In this document: in pieces, positions 1-13,399 of the stretch
Numbering within the stretch: the stretch's first letter is position 1
Layout of the letters: each line of letters begins with the position of its first letter
Assembly: GCF_013389665.1 (NCBI RefSeq)
Contig: NZ_CP058316.1
Location: 248,001 to 312,000 of the forward strand
Direction of reading: 5' to 3'
DNA length: 64,000 nucleotides
DNA from: Microbacterium oleivorans
GTDB lineage: Bacteria > Actinomycetota > Actinomycetes > Actinomycetales > Microbacteriaceae
Notes under the pieces: generated by a model
The model's input: the letters and a program-made list of their open reading frames with translations, nothing else
Told to the model about the DNA's origin: nothing
Database searches by the model: none
Position numbers and translations under genes: made by a program

Positions 1-1064
1 CTCGCGAGCGGCGGCGAACGCGGCCGAGGGCACGCGGGTGCCGCGCGACTCGCCTTCGCGCGTCGCCGACAGCACGACCTTGGGGCTCTCCCGGCGACGT
101 GCGGGCACGTCGCGCACCCACCCGAGCGCGACGAGCCGTTCGACATCGGTCGAGCGGGTGAGACCGGCGAACACGAGCGCGCTGCCCTCGAGCTCCTGCC
201 GCACGAGCGCGGCGTCCCGGGCGTGGACCCCGGGGCTCAGCGGCTCGGCCAGCAGCGGGTCGCCGTCGTCCCAGATCAGCACGGCGCCGACGTCGTGGGC
301 GGGGGCGTAGACGCTGGAGCGGTTGCCGACGACGATGCAGGGGGTGTCGGCGAGCAGCCGCAGATAGCTCGCGTAACGTTCGGGTCCCGAGCGACGGGCG
401 TCGTCGCGGACGACGGCCGACTCCGGGACGCGGGTATCCAGGACCGTCAGCACATGCGCCTCGTCGCGATGGTCGGGGACGACGATGACGGCGCTGCGTC
501 CGCTCGCGAGCGTCTCGACCGCGATCGCGACGAGCAGCTCGGCCCACGCGGGCACCTCGGCGCCGGGCCGCGGCGGTGCATCCAGAGCCACGCGCTCCCC
601 GGCCGCAACCGCGTTCAGCAGGTCCGGATAGGCGCCCGCGACGCCCTGCGCCCAGGCGCGGTCGCCGTCGTCGACGACCGGCGCCTCGGGAGGCGGTGCG
701 CTCGCCCACGCCTTCTCCGCCCTCACCATGCGCTTGGGGATGACGAGTCGCAGGATGTCGCTCGCCGAGCCGGCCGCGCGGTCGGCCGTCCGGCGTGCCG
801 TGGCGTACAGCGCCGCCGGCAGGACGGCGACGGTCGAGACGACGTCCTCGAGCGAGGAGAGCGGGCGATCGCCGTCGTTCTCCTCGGCGAGGTCGACGAG
901 ATAGCCCTCGACGGTGCGCCCGACGGTCCGCAGCGGGACCTTCACACGCACACCGGGGTTCGCGCGGGCCACGAGCTCGTCCGGGACGAGGTAGTCGAAG
1001 AGCCGGTCGAGCTGGGGCAGCGGCGAATCGATGAGCACGCGCGCGACGCGGCGCGGGGCGGTGC

Positions 1065-1068
<4 letters not shown>
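1..1068 (-). CDS. priA: PriA, primosomal protein N' (partial, N-terminal 356 residues)
   Basis: Replication-restart primosome protein, cut by the left window edge. It starts at GTG 1068, sharing GTGA with the metK stop. The N-terminal DNA-binding region is followed by what should be the helicase core. Where other PriA proteins have a Walker A P-loop, this one reads [15 protein letters not shown], with no GxxxxGKT. That fits the actinobacterial PriA form thought to lack helicase activity. The later stretch [17 protein letters not shown] matches the PriA segment around motif II, and no DEAH-type acidic box is seen there. The C-terminal half, including any zinc-binding cysteines, lies outside the window. 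Identity is good; loss of ATPase function is inferred from the sequence. Confidence 0.88.
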
Positions 1069-2258
<1,190 letters not shown>

Positions 2259-2315
2259 CGGGGCTCCCCAGAGACGTGACGGGACGGGATCGGTGTCGGG
2301 ACGGCGAGAACGATT

Positions 2316-2352
2316 CTGCCCGCGGCCACCGACGTACGGCTGCCGCGGGCAG
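2316..2352 (-). terminator. Rho-independent-type hairpin after rpoZ
   Basis: An 11-bp perfect GC stem (2316-2326 with 2342-2352) and a 15-nt loop lie between the rpoZ stop and metK. There is no long U tract, only AATCGTTCT after the stem on the minus strand. This is the common form in high-GC actinobacteria. It may only partly separate rpoZ from metK. Confidence 0.55.
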
Positions 2353-2378
2353 GAATGTGACGGCGCGAGACCGTCGGA

Positions 2379-2633
2379 TCAGTCGAGCGAGCGGAGCCGC
2401 AGCTTGTCTTCGTGGATCTCGTGCATCGCGATGGTCAACGGCTTGTCCTCGACGGAGGAGTCCACGAGCGGACCGACGTTGTCGAACAGGTTGCCCTCGT
2501 GCAGGTCGGAGTAGTAGTCGTTGATCTGACGCGCACGCTTGGACGCGTAGATCACCAGCTGGTACTTCGAGTCGACCTTGTCGAGCAGGGCGTCGATGGG
2601 CGGGTCGATGATGCCTTCGTTGCTTCCGGCCAT
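2379..2633 (-). CDS. rpoZ: RNA polymerase omega subunit
   Basis: Small RNA polymerase assembly subunit of 84 residues. The core omega motif is clear: [20 protein letters not shown] followed by [12 protein letters not shown] chose ATG 2633 because GGAAGGA lies seven bases upstream and the product then starts just before the conserved region. An in-frame ATG at 2696 would add 21 residues. It sits exactly six bases after TAGAAT, so a leaderless longer form (105 aa) is also possible. It follows gmk as in other actinobacteria. Confidence 0.93.
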   Translation of the reverse strand: MAGSNEGIIDPPIDALLDKVDSKYQLVIYASKRARQINDYYSDLHEGNLFDNVGPLVDSSVEDKPLTIAMHEIHEDKLRLRSLD

Positions 2634-2702
2634 GGCGGATCCTTCCGGGATCGATGTGGTGGAGAGTCTGCTGCCGCGCTGTGCGAGCGCAGGCATCCTG
2701 CC

Positions 2703-2708
2703 ATTCTA
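2703..2708 (-). promoter_or_regulatory. -10 box of rpoZ promoter
   Basis: TAGAAT on the minus strand in the gmk-rpoZ gap. The expected transcription start is at or next to the in-frame ATG at 2696. The main rpoZ start at 2633 would then have a leader of about 63 nt. No clear -35 element is visible. Confidence 0.5.
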
Positions 2709-2742
2709 CAGTGCGCGGGCTCGGGTGCCGCCGGCGACGCGG

Positions 2743-3639
2743 TCAGTGCGCGAGCGCGGCGACCTCGGCGGCCGCCCGGGGCACCGTGTCGTTGACGACG
2801 CGGAAGTCGAACTCGCCCTGCGAGGCCAGCTCGACCCGGGCGGTGCGCAGGCGGCGCGCCCGCTCCTCGGCGTCCTCGGTGCCGCGACCGACCAACCGGT
2901 CGACGAGTTCGTCCCAGCTGGGCGGCAGCAGGAACACCAGGGTGGCGTCGGGCGCCGCGGAGCGCACCTGGCGGGCGCCCTGCAGATCGATCTCGAGCAG
3001 CACGGTGCGGCCCGCTGCCAGCGCCGCGTCGATGGGCGCGCGGGGCGTGCCGTAGCGATGCCGGTTGTGGACGGTGGCCCACTCCAGCAGGGCGTCCGCG
3101 GCGATGAGCCGATCGAACTCGGCGTCGTCGACGAAGTAGTAGTGCTCGCCGTCGACCTCCCCGGGCCGCGGAGAGCGCGTCGTCGCCGAGACCGAGAGCA
3201 TGATCTCGGGGTGGTTGTCACGGATGTGCGCGGCCACCGTGCCCTTCCCCACGGCCGTGGGACCTGCGAGCACCAGCAGCCGAGATCGTCCGGAGCGGGG
3301 CTGCGGCTCGGGGAGGCGCGCGTCGAGGAACGCCTGCAGGTCGACACGCTGCCGCGAGCCCAGGCCGCCCAGCCTCTTCACCGGCGAGATGTCGAGATCG
3401 GCGAGGATGCGGTCGCGCTTGTTCTCGCCGATCGCCGGGATGGCCGTGAGGAAATCGGTGATGCGCAGGGAACCGGCGGCCGAGTCCGGGTCGGCCCACG
3501 CTCGACGGAGCAGCTCCTGCGGCGAGATGACGCGCATCGCGACATCCTTCTTCAGGCTCGCGCGCTCGCGCCGCACGGCGACGGCACGACGCGACGCGGC
3601 GACCCGGTCGACCTCGGGCGGGTGGGGGCGCTCAGCCAC
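2743..3639 (-). CDS. gmk: mIHF-guanylate kinase fusion
   Basis: Guanylate kinase (GMP + ATP to GDP + ADP) carrying an extra N-terminal domain. Residues 1-107 resemble actinobacterial integration host factor (mIHF): an Arg/Lys-rich helix followed by a helix-hairpin-helix-like section ending KRLGGLGSRQR. From about residue 118 the kinase begins, with P-loop GPTAVGKGT at 126-134 and the GMP-binding stretch SATTRSPRPGEVDGEHYYF. The start is GTG 3639, preceded by GAGGAGG and overlapping pyrF by eight bases. The 298 residues equal mIHF plus a standard ~190-residue kinase. In mycobacteria mihF and gmk are separate neighbouring genes, so this looks like a fusion of that pair. Whether the N-domain binds DNA is inferred. 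Confidence 0.92.
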   Translation of the reverse strand: MAERPHPPEVDRVAASRRAVAVRRERASLKKDVAMRVISPQELLRRAWADPDSAAGSLRITDFLTAIPAIGENKRDRILADLDISPVKRLGGLGSRQRVDLQAFLDARLPEPQPRSGRSRLLVLAGPTAVGKGTVAAHIRDNHPEIMLSVSATTRSPRPGEVDGEHYYFVDDAEFDRLIAADALLEWATVHNRHRYGTPRAPIDAALAAGRTVLLEIDLQGARQVRSAAPDATLVFLLPPSWDELVDRLVGRGTEDAEERARRLRTARVELASQGEFDFRVVNDTVPRAAAEVAALAH

Positions 3640-4500
3640 GGGCTTCCTCCTCGGGTGCGGCCGCGAGCTCGTCGCGGTGGGCCTCGATCGCGGCACCGAC
3701 GCCGTCGGGACCGGCGTCGAGGATGCTGCGGCTCGCGCTCGCGATGACACGGGGAGCGTGAGACCCGAAGACGGCCCTCACCTCGCGCAGTCCGACTCCC
3801 TGCGCACCGAAGCCGGGCGCGAGGATGGGCGCACCGCGGAGCGCATCGTCCGACAGGCCGAGCTCGCGGCGGTCGACGGTGGCTCCCACCACCAGGCCGA
3901 CCGGACCGAGTCGGCCCGCCGCGCCGGCCCCCCGGTTGGCCCAGCCGACGCCGGTGGCGACCCAGTCGGCGACGGTCTGACCGCGGCCGGCGTCGACGAC
4001 GGTCACCTCGGCCGACTGCAGACCGGCCGCCTCGGGATTGCTGGTCGCGGCGAGGACGAAGACGCCCTTGCCCGCGCGGGCGGCCGCGGTGATGACGCCG
4101 CGCAGCGAGCCGGGTCCGAGGTACGGGCTCACCGTGACCGCGTCCGCCTCGAGCGGCGCGCCGGGCTCGAGCCAGGCTGCCGCGTAGCCGTCCATCGTGC
4201 TTCCGATGTCGCCTCGTTTGGCGTCGGCGATCACGATCAGCCCCGCTTCGCGCGCAGACGCCTGCACGTCCTCCAGCGCTGCGAAGCCCGCAGAGCCGTA
4301 GCGCTCGAAGAACGCGACCTGGGGTTTGACGATGCCCACCCGACCTGCTGCGGCCTCGACCACCCGCAGACCGAACTCGCGGGCGCCGGCAGCCGAGGCC
4401 GGCAGCCCCCACCCCGCCAGCAGCGCGGCATGCGGGTCTATCCCCACGCACAGCCGGCCGTGGCGCTCGAACGCGCGCTCGAGGCGCTCACCGAATCCGA

Positions 4501-4504
<4 letters not shown>
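3632..4504 (-). CDS. pyrF: Orotidine 5'-phosphate decarboxylase
   Basis: Last step of UMP synthesis, converting OMP to UMP. The 290 residues fit the longer type-2 enzymes of actinobacteria. The active-site strand reads [20 protein letters not shown], with the DxKRxD signature, and the N-terminus CVGIDPH is also typical. The ATG at 4504 overlaps the carB stop (ATGA), showing tight coupling in the pyr operon. Confidence 0.96.
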
Positions 4505-7787
<3,283 letters not shown>

Positions 7788-7788
<1 letters not shown>

Positions 7789-8936
7789 CAGTTGTCGTTC
7801 TCCTGGTTCGCGACGACGAGGTCGCGGAAGCGGTCGAAGAGGTAGTTGGCGTCGTGGGGACCGGCCGCGGCCTCGGGGTGGTACTGCACCGAGAAGGCGG
7901 GCAGATCGAGGGCGCGCAGTCCCTCGACGACGTTGTCGTTGAGCCCCACGTGGCTCACCTCGACGCGGCCGTAGCCGGCCGGGCTGTCGGTGACGCCCTC
8001 GGTGGGCGCATCGACGGCGAATCCGTGGTTGTGCGCCGTGATCTCGACGCGGCCCGTCTGCTTGTCGAGCACCGGCTGGTTGATCCCGCGGTGGCCGAAC
8101 GGGAGCTTGTAGGTGCCGAAGCCGAGCGCACGCCCGAGCAGCTGGTTGCCGAAGCAGATGCCGAAGAACGGCAGCCGGGAGTCGAGCACATCGCGCAGGA
8201 GCGCGACGTGGTGATCGGATGCCGCGGGGTCGCCCGGACCGTTGGAGTAGAACACCGCGACCGGGTCGATGGCGCGCAGCTGGTCGATCGTGACGTTCTG
8301 GGGCAGGACATGCACATCGAAGCCGCGCGCCGCGAGGTTGTCGACCGTCGCCTGCTTCACGCCGAGGTCGAGCACGGCGAGGTTGCCGATGCGCTCCCCC
8401 GTGGCCGCCGTCACCTCGGCCGATGCCACCGAGACCTCGGCCGAGAGATTGCGGCCGCTCATCTGCGGTGCCTCGCGCACGATGCGCAGCTGCTCGTCGG
8501 GATCGATGTCGGCGGCGTCGCCGCTGAAGACGCCGCCGCGCATGGACCCGGCCGAGCGCAGCACGCGCGTGACCGCCCGGGTGTCGATGCCGCTGATGCC
8601 GACGATGCCGTCCTGCTCCAGAGATTCGTCGAGGGAGTTCTCGGAGCGCCAGTTCGACACGACGCGCGCCGGGTCGCGCACGATGTACCCGGCCACCCAG
8701 ATGCGTCGGGACTCGACGTCCTCGGCGTTCATGCCGGTGTTCCCGATGTGCGGTGCCGTCTGCAGGACGATCTGACCGGCGTACGAGGGATCGGTGAGCG
8801 TCTCCTGGTACCCGGTCATGCCGGTGGCGAAGACGACCTCGCCGAGTGTGGTGCCGCGAGCGCCGTAGGCGCGTCCGACGTGGCGGGATCCGTCCTCGAG
8901 CACGAGAACGGCGGGGTCGCGGGTGAACAGGGTCAC
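7788..8936 (-). CDS. carA: Carbamoyl-phosphate synthase small subunit (glutaminase)
   Basis: Hydrolyses glutamine to feed ammonia to CarB. The protein has 382 residues. An N-terminal CPSase domain ([20 protein letters not shown]) is followed by a class I glutamine amidotransferase. The nucleophile is Cys261 in [16 protein letters not shown], and the His/Glu pair is in VQYHPEA near the end. The start is GTG 8936, which overlaps the preceding membrane-protein stop by four bases (GTGA). The reading frame stays open further upstream, but homology begins at this GTG. Confidence 0.97.
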
Positions 8937-9454
8937 GCGTCGCCTCCTGGGGTCTGGGTGGGGGTCAGAACGGATCGGATGGCCTCGGCCAGGGCGCGGG
9001 CCGAGGCGGTCTGGGGCCGGAAGTAGCTGTCGACGACGCTCTCGCCGTCGATCCGCCAGCACAGGCGGGTCAGGCCCTGCTTCTCGACCACGCGGTCGAT
9101 GGCGACCGTCGCCTGGTCGACGGAGACGATGCGGTCGGCCCGGATGAACAGGCGCGGCTGCCCGGTCAGGTCGATCGCGACGCCCGGCGCTGCGCCGCCG
9201 GCGACGATGACGTCGACCCGGGAGCGGAAGCCCAGACCGCGGATCGCGAGGCGCTCCAGCGGCTCGTCGTGGCGCGTCGTGGCGACGTAGAGGCCCGAAA
9301 CGGAGGCGGTCTCGACCGCGCCGACGGGCAGTTCGCCCACGGGAGCGACGAGCCCGCCGTCGCGTCGAGTACGTCGTCGCCAGGCCCAGACGCCCAGGGC
9401 CAGCAGCACGAGTGCGACGGCGACCATGACCAGCAGGGCGCCCTCGCGGGTCAT
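8933..9454 (-). CDS. Membrane-anchored PH-like protein inside the pyr operon
   Basis: Unrecognised function, 173 residues. Residues 7-24 are a hydrophobic anchor ([19 protein letters not shown]), followed by an Arg-rich stop-transfer stretch and a mostly beta-strand soluble part of about 130 residues. The beta-rich part resembles the PH-like domain annotated in this position in related genomes. The first hydrophobic segment suggests a cytoplasmic-facing C-domain by the positive-inside rule. The ATG overlaps the pyrC stop and the gene's own stop overlaps the carA GTG, so it is coupled on both sides. Mycobacteria also have an unknown membrane protein between pyrC and carA, so the position is conserved. 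A direct role in pyrimidine synthesis is not shown by the sequence. Confidence 0.8.
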   Translation of the reverse strand: MTREGALLVMVAVALVLLALGVWAWRRRTRRDGGLVAPVGELPVGAVETASVSGLYVATTRHDEPLERLAIRGLGFRSRVDVIVAGGAAPGVAIDLTGQPRLFIRADRIVSVDQATVAIDRVVEKQGLTRLCWRIDGESVVDSYFRPQTASARALAEAIRSVLTPTQTPGGDA

Positions 9455-10761
9455 GCGAGCGCTCCCGGCTCGGCCAGGAGCGCGCCGTCGGCCACGGTGG
9501 GGACTCCGCCGAAGAAGGTCCATCGCACCTCCCCGGGCAGCTCGCGGCCGAGGTAGGGCGAGTTGACGCTGCGCCCGCGCAGATCGGCATCCGTGAACGG
9601 GCGCACGGGGCGGGGGTCGTACAGCGTCAGCGACGCGGGCTGTCCGGGTGCGATCGGCGTGCCGGCGCCGGGCAGGCGCCCGATGCGGGCCGGCGCCGTC
9701 GACATGACCCGGGCGACGTCCTCCCACGTGAGCATCCCGGTGTCGACGACGGCCTGCTGCACGACGCGCAGCGCCGACTCCAGGCCGACCATGCCGTTGG
9801 CCGCCGCCGCCCACTCGCAGCTCTTGGCCTCGGCGGGGTGGGGGGCGTGGTCGGTCGCGACGATGTCGATCGTGCCGTCGGCGAGGCCCTCGCGCACCGC
9901 GAGCACGTCCTCGTCGCGCCGCAGCGGCGGGTTGACCTTGAACCGTGCGTCGTACCCGCGCACCAGCTCTTCGGTCAGCAGCAGATGGTGGGGCGTCACC
10001 TCCGCGGTCACGTCGACACCGCGCTTCTTGGCCCACCGGATGATGTCGACCGAGCCGGCGGTCGAGAGGTGGCACACGTGCAGCCGGGAGCCGACGTGCT
10101 CGGCCAGCAGCACGTCGCGGGCGATGATCGATTCCTCCGCCACCGCGGGCCATCCGGCCAGCCCGAGCTCGGCCGAGACCGTGCCCTCGTTCATCTGGGC
10201 GCCCTCGGTCAGCCGCGGGTCCTGCGCGTGCTGGGCGACGACGCCGTCGAACGACTTCACGTACTCGAGCGCGCGCCGCATGATCAGCGGGTCGAAGACG
10301 CAGAAGCCGTCGTCGCTGAAGACGCGGACCCGCGCCCGCGAGGACGCCATCGCGCCGAGCTCGGCGAGGCGCTCGCCCTTCTGCCCGATGGTCACCGCGC
10401 CGATCGGCTGCACGTGCGCGAAGCCGGCGGCCTCGCCGAGGGCGAGCTCCTGCTCGACGACGCCGGCGGTGTCGGCCACCGGCGAGGTGTTGGGCATCGC
10501 GAACACGGTGGTGAAGCCGCCGGCCGCGGCGGCGCGCGTGCCGGTGAGGATCGTCTCGGAGGCTTCGTAGCCGGGCTCCCGCAGGTGTGTGTGCAGGTCG
10601 ACCAGACCGGGCAGGGCGATCAGCCCGTCGGCGTCGACGAGGGAGGCCCCGGCCGCGCTCAGCCCGGTGCCCGTCTCGACGATGCGTCCGTCGACGACGA
10701 CGATGTCGGTCGCGGCGCCGCCGCTCGGTCGTGCTCCGCGGATGAGGAAGCTCTCGCTCAT
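9451..10761 (-). CDS. pyrC: Dihydroorotase
   Basis: Cyclises carbamoyl-aspartate to dihydroorotate. It is a 436-residue amidohydrolase. The metal-binding [10 protein letters not shown] is at residues 55-64 (His57 and His59), with [12 protein letters not shown] downstream and the active-site DHAPH near residue 307. The length matches the class I enzymes of Gram-positive bacteria. ATG 10761 overlaps the pyrB stop by four bases. Confidence 0.97.
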   Translation of the reverse strand: MSESFLIRGARPSGGAATDIVVVDGRIVETGTGLSAAGASLVDADGLIALPGLVDLHTHLREPGYEASETILTGTRAAAAGGFTTVFAMPNTSPVADTAGVVEQELALGEAAGFAHVQPIGAVTIGQKGERLAELGAMASSRARVRVFSDDGFCVFDPLIMRRALEYVKSFDGVVAQHAQDPRLTEGAQMNEGTVSAELGLAGWPAVAEESIIARDVLLAEHVGSRLHVCHLSTAGSVDIIRWAKKRGVDVTAEVTPHHLLLTEELVRGYDARFKVNPPLRRDEDVLAVREGLADGTIDIVATDHAPHPAEAKSCEWAAAANGMVGLESALRVVQQAVVDTGMLTWEDVARVMSTAPARIGRLPGAGTPIAPGQPASLTLYDPRPVRPFTDADLRGRSVNSPYLGRELPGEVRWTFFGGVPTVADGALLAEPGALA

Positions 10762-11723
10762 CGTCCGTCCTCCTCAGCTTCGATGCGCTCGCCCGCCAGC
10801 AGCAGGTAGAGCACGGCCATCCGCACCGAGACGCCGTTCGCCACCTGCTCGAGCACGGTCGAGCGCGGCGAATCGGCAGCGGCGGCGGAGATCTCCATCC
10901 CCCGGTTCATCGGGCCGGGGTGCAGCACAATGCTATCGGCCGGAAGCGCCCCCAAGCGCGCGGCGTCCAGCCCCCACGTGCGGGAATACTCCCGTTCAGT
11001 GGGGAAATACGCGGCGTTCATGCGTTCGAGCTGGATACGCAGCATCATGAGCGCGTCGGGGCCGTCGGCGATGGCGTCGTCGAGGTCGTAGACGACCCGC
11101 ACCGGCCAGGCCGAGACGTCCTGGGGTACGAGGGTGGGCGGGGCGACGAGGGTCACCTCCGCGCCGAGCGTCGTGAGCAGCCACACGTTCGAGCGGGCCA
11201 CGCGAGAGTGCAGCACATCGCCGACGATGGTGACCCGGAGCCCGGCGAGATCCCGCCCGCGGCTCGCGTCGCCGAAGAACCGCTTGCGCACGGTGAAGGC
11301 GTCGAGCAGAGCCTGGGTGGGGTGGGCGTGGGTGCCGTCGCCGGCGTTGACCACGCCCGCGCTGATCCATCCGCTCGTGGCGAGGGTGTGCGGTGCGCCC
11401 GACGCGCCGTGCCGGATGACGACCGCGTCGGCACCCATCGCCTGCAGCGTCTGCGCGGTGTCCTGGAGCGATTCGCCCTTGGACACCGACGAGCCCTTCG
11501 CCGAGAAGTTGATGACGTCGGCGGACAGGCGCTTCGCCGCCGCCTCGAACGAGATGCGGGTGCGCGTCGAGTCCTCGAAGAAGAGGTTGACGACGGTCTT
11601 GCCCCGCAGCGTCGGGAGTTTGCGCACCTCGCGGTGCTGCGTAGCGGCCATGTCCTCCGCCACGTCGAGGATGCGCAGCGCGTCGGTTCGGCCGAGTCCC
11701 TTGGTGTCGAGCAGGTGCCTCAT
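10758..11723 (-). CDS. pyrB: Aspartate carbamoyltransferase catalytic subunit
   Basis: Condenses carbamoyl phosphate with aspartate. At 321 residues it is typical. The carbamoyl-phosphate loop [13 protein letters not shown] lies at about 48-60, and [10 protein letters not shown] near residue 130 is the second signature. No regulatory pyrI is present in the window, consistent with the PyrR-controlled Gram-positive type. The start ATG overlaps the pyrR stop. Confidence 0.97.
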   Translation of the reverse strand: MRHLLDTKGLGRTDALRILDVAEDMAATQHREVRKLPTLRGKTVVNLFFEDSTRTRISFEAAAKRLSADVINFSAKGSSVSKGESLQDTAQTLQAMGADAVVIRHGASGAPHTLATSGWISAGVVNAGDGTHAHPTQALLDAFTVRKRFFGDASRGRDLAGLRVTIVGDVLHSRVARSNVWLLTTLGAEVTLVAPPTLVPQDVSAWPVRVVYDLDDAIADGPDALMMLRIQLERMNAAYFPTEREYSRTWGLDAARLGALPADSIVLHPGPMNRGMEISAAAADSPRSTVLEQVANGVSVRMAVLYLLLAGERIEAEEDGR

Positions 11724-12250
11724 GAGCCGATCGTCACCTCCTCGATGCCGTCCGCCTCGCGCAGCCGCACGTTCACGCGCTCGTCGCGGGCGCTCGGCAG
11801 GTTCTTGCCGACGAAATCCGGGCGGATCGGGAGCTCGCGGTGGCCGCGGTCGATCAGGGTCGCCAGCCGCACGGCGGCGGGCCGGCCGATGTCCTGCAGC
11901 GCATCGAGCGCGGCGCGGATGGACCGCCCCGAGAACAGCACGTCGTCGACGAGGACGACCGTCCGTCCGTCGATGCCTCCGGCGGGGATCTCGGTCGGCT
12001 GCGGCGCGCGCGTCGGATTGCGGTGCAGATCGTCGCGGTACATCGTCACGTCGAGCGCACCGACCGGTACGGGAACGCCGGAGATGTCGGCGAGGATCGC
12101 GCCGATGCGGGCGGCGAGCGGGACGCCTCGACGAGGGATGCCGAGGATCACGAGCTCTGCGGGGCCCCGGTTGGACTCGAGGATCTCGTGCGAGATCCGC
12201 GTCAGGGCCCGGGCGATGTCGGCTTCATGCAGCACGGTTCGCGTGCTCAT
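11720..12250 (-). CDS. pyrR: PyrR, pyrimidine operon regulator / uracil phosphoribosyltransferase
   Basis: RNA-binding regulator with a PRTase fold. The PRPP-binding loop is [20 protein letters not shown] near residue 100. The ATG at 12250 was preferred over one eight codons upstream because of the purine-rich GGAGAAGGGAG before it and because homology starts at [15 protein letters not shown]. The product has 176 residues. It heads the pyr operon and should bind the RNA loop at 12268-12279 when UMP is high, blocking translation of the operon. That is known for mycobacterial PyrR and inferred here. Confidence 0.95.
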   Translation of the reverse strand: MSTRTVLHEADIARALTRISHEILESNRGPAELVILGIPRRGVPLAARIGAILADISGVPVPVGALDVTMYRDDLHRNPTRAPQPTEIPAGGIDGRTVVLVDDVLFSGRSIRAALDALQDIGRPAAVRLATLIDRGHRELPIRPDFVGKNLPSARDERVNVRLREADGIEEVTIGS

Positions 12251-12267
12251 CCGCCGCTCCCTTCTCC

Positions 12268-12279
12268 GCCTCACGGGAC
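12268..12279 (-). promoter_or_regulatory. Predicted PyrR-binding RNA loop
   Basis: On the minus strand the leader reads GUCCCGUGAGGC, matching the PyrR loop consensus UCCNGNGAGG, closed by a CCG/CGG stem. It lies 18 bases before the pyrR start, directly next to the Shine-Dalgarno region, with no downstream terminator. Control by occluding the ribosome site is therefore more likely than attenuation. Confidence 0.75.
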
Positions 12280-12308
12280 GGTGTTAAAGGTTGCTGGGTG
12301 CGGCGCCC

Positions 12309-12337
12309 ATCCTAGCGCCCGCAGCGCCCTCCGGTCA
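12309..12337 (-). promoter_or_regulatory. pyr operon promoter
   Basis: On the minus strand -35 TGACCG (12332-12337) and -10 TAGGAT (12309-12314) are separated by exactly 17 bases. The predicted start near 12302 gives a leader of about 52 nt that carries the PyrR loop. Confidence 0.6.
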
Positions 12338-12376
12338 CATCGGATGCGTCTCCAGCCCGGGTGCGGGAGGGGCTGT

Positions 12377-12382
12377 TACGCT
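12377..12382 (+). promoter_or_regulatory. -10 box of mevalonate operon promoter
   Basis: TACGCT lies 12 bases before the mvk ATG, which predicts a leader of only about six nt. No convincing Shine-Dalgarno or -35 element is seen. Confidence 0.4.
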
Positions 12383-12394
12383 CGTCGAAATTCC

Positions 12395-13399
12395 ATGACT
12401 GCATCGACCGACGTCCCCATCGCACCGGACGCTCATCCGCACGCGGCGACGAACGGCTCAGCCGTGGCGCCCGTCGCGACGGGCCGCGCCGGTGCGAAGG
12501 CTATCCTCCTCGGCGAGCACGCCGTCGTCTACGGGCGTCCGGCCATCGCGATCCCGGTGCGTGCGCTGGGCGCTCGTGCCGAGGCGCGGCCCGCCGTCGC
12601 AGAACCCCGCCTGTCGAGCGCCCTCTACCACGGGGCGATCTCGCGGGCGCCCGAACGCCTCGGGGTGACCTTGACGGCGCTGTCGGCCGCGCTCGAGGCC
12701 GCGGGCGGCCGCGCCGTGCCCGTCGACATCGCGATCGAGAGCAGCATCCCCGCCGAGCGCGGCCTCGGCTCGAGTGCCGCGGTCTCGGCTGCGGTCATCG
12801 AGGCGACGCTCCGCGCCTGCGGCGTGACGGTCGACGACGAACGCCTCCACGAGCTCATCCAGACCGCCGAGCGCGCCGCCCACGGCTCACCCAGCGGACT
12901 GGACGCCCGCACGGTCCGCGCGCGGGCCGCGGTGTGGTTCGACGGCGGACGCATCGAACCCGTCAGCGTCGGGCGCGACCTCACCTTCGTCATCGCCGAC
13001 AGCGGCGTACGCGGGCGCACGCGCGAAGCGGTGGCCGCCGTCGCCGCTCGCCGCCACGACGACCCGGAGGGGGTCGAGGCCGCCCTCGACGAGCTGGGAA
13101 CGCTCGCCACCGCCCTGCGCCGGGACGTCTCGTCGGGCGCGCGGGACGACATCGGCGCGGCCATGAGCCGGGCGCACGTGCTGCTGGACGGGCTCGGCGT
13201 CGGCGACCCGGCGCTGGACCATCTCGTGCGCGCGGCCATGTCTGCGGGCGCGCTCGGGGCCAAGCTCACCGGCGGCGGCCGCGGCGGCTGCGTCCTGGCC
13301 CTCGCACCCGATCTGGATGCCGCGGCCGCACTCAGCGACCGACTCACCCGCGCCGGCGCCGCCGCGGTCTGGACCACCACCGTCGAAGGAGCGGCATGA
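12395..13399 (+). CDS. mvk: Mevalonate kinase
   Basis: First gene of the mevalonate operon: ATP-dependent phosphorylation of mevalonate. It is a 334-residue GHMP kinase. Motif 1 is KAILLGEHAVVYGRPAIAIP (about 34-53), and the ATP loop IPAERGLGSSAAVSAAVIEA follows near residue 118. Motif 3 is GALGAKLTGGGRGGCVLAL near residue 290. A poorly conserved, Ala/Pro-rich stretch of about 30 residues precedes the first motif. The next gene overlaps by four bases. Confidence 0.95.
   Translation: MTASTDVPIAPDAHPHAATNGSAVAPVATGRAGAKAILLGEHAVVYGRPAIAIPVRALGARAEARPAVAEPRLSSALYHGAISRAPERLGVTLTALSAALEAAGGRAVPVDIAIESSIPAERGLGSSAAVSAAVIEATLRACGVTVDDERLHELIQTAERAAHGSPSGLDARTVRARAAVWFDGGRIEPVSVGRDLTFVIADSGVRGRTREAVAAVAARRHDDPEGVEAALDELGTLATALRRDVSSGARDDIGAAMSRAHVLLDGLGVGDPALDHLVRAAMSAGALGAKLTGGGRGGCVLALAPDLDAAAALSDRLTRAGAAAVWTTTVEGAA

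Noticed and set aside
12151..12394. An extended upstream start for pyrR or the mevalonate kinase
   Set aside because: The frames stay open upstream but run through the PyrR loop and both promoters, and homology begins at the chosen ATGs.
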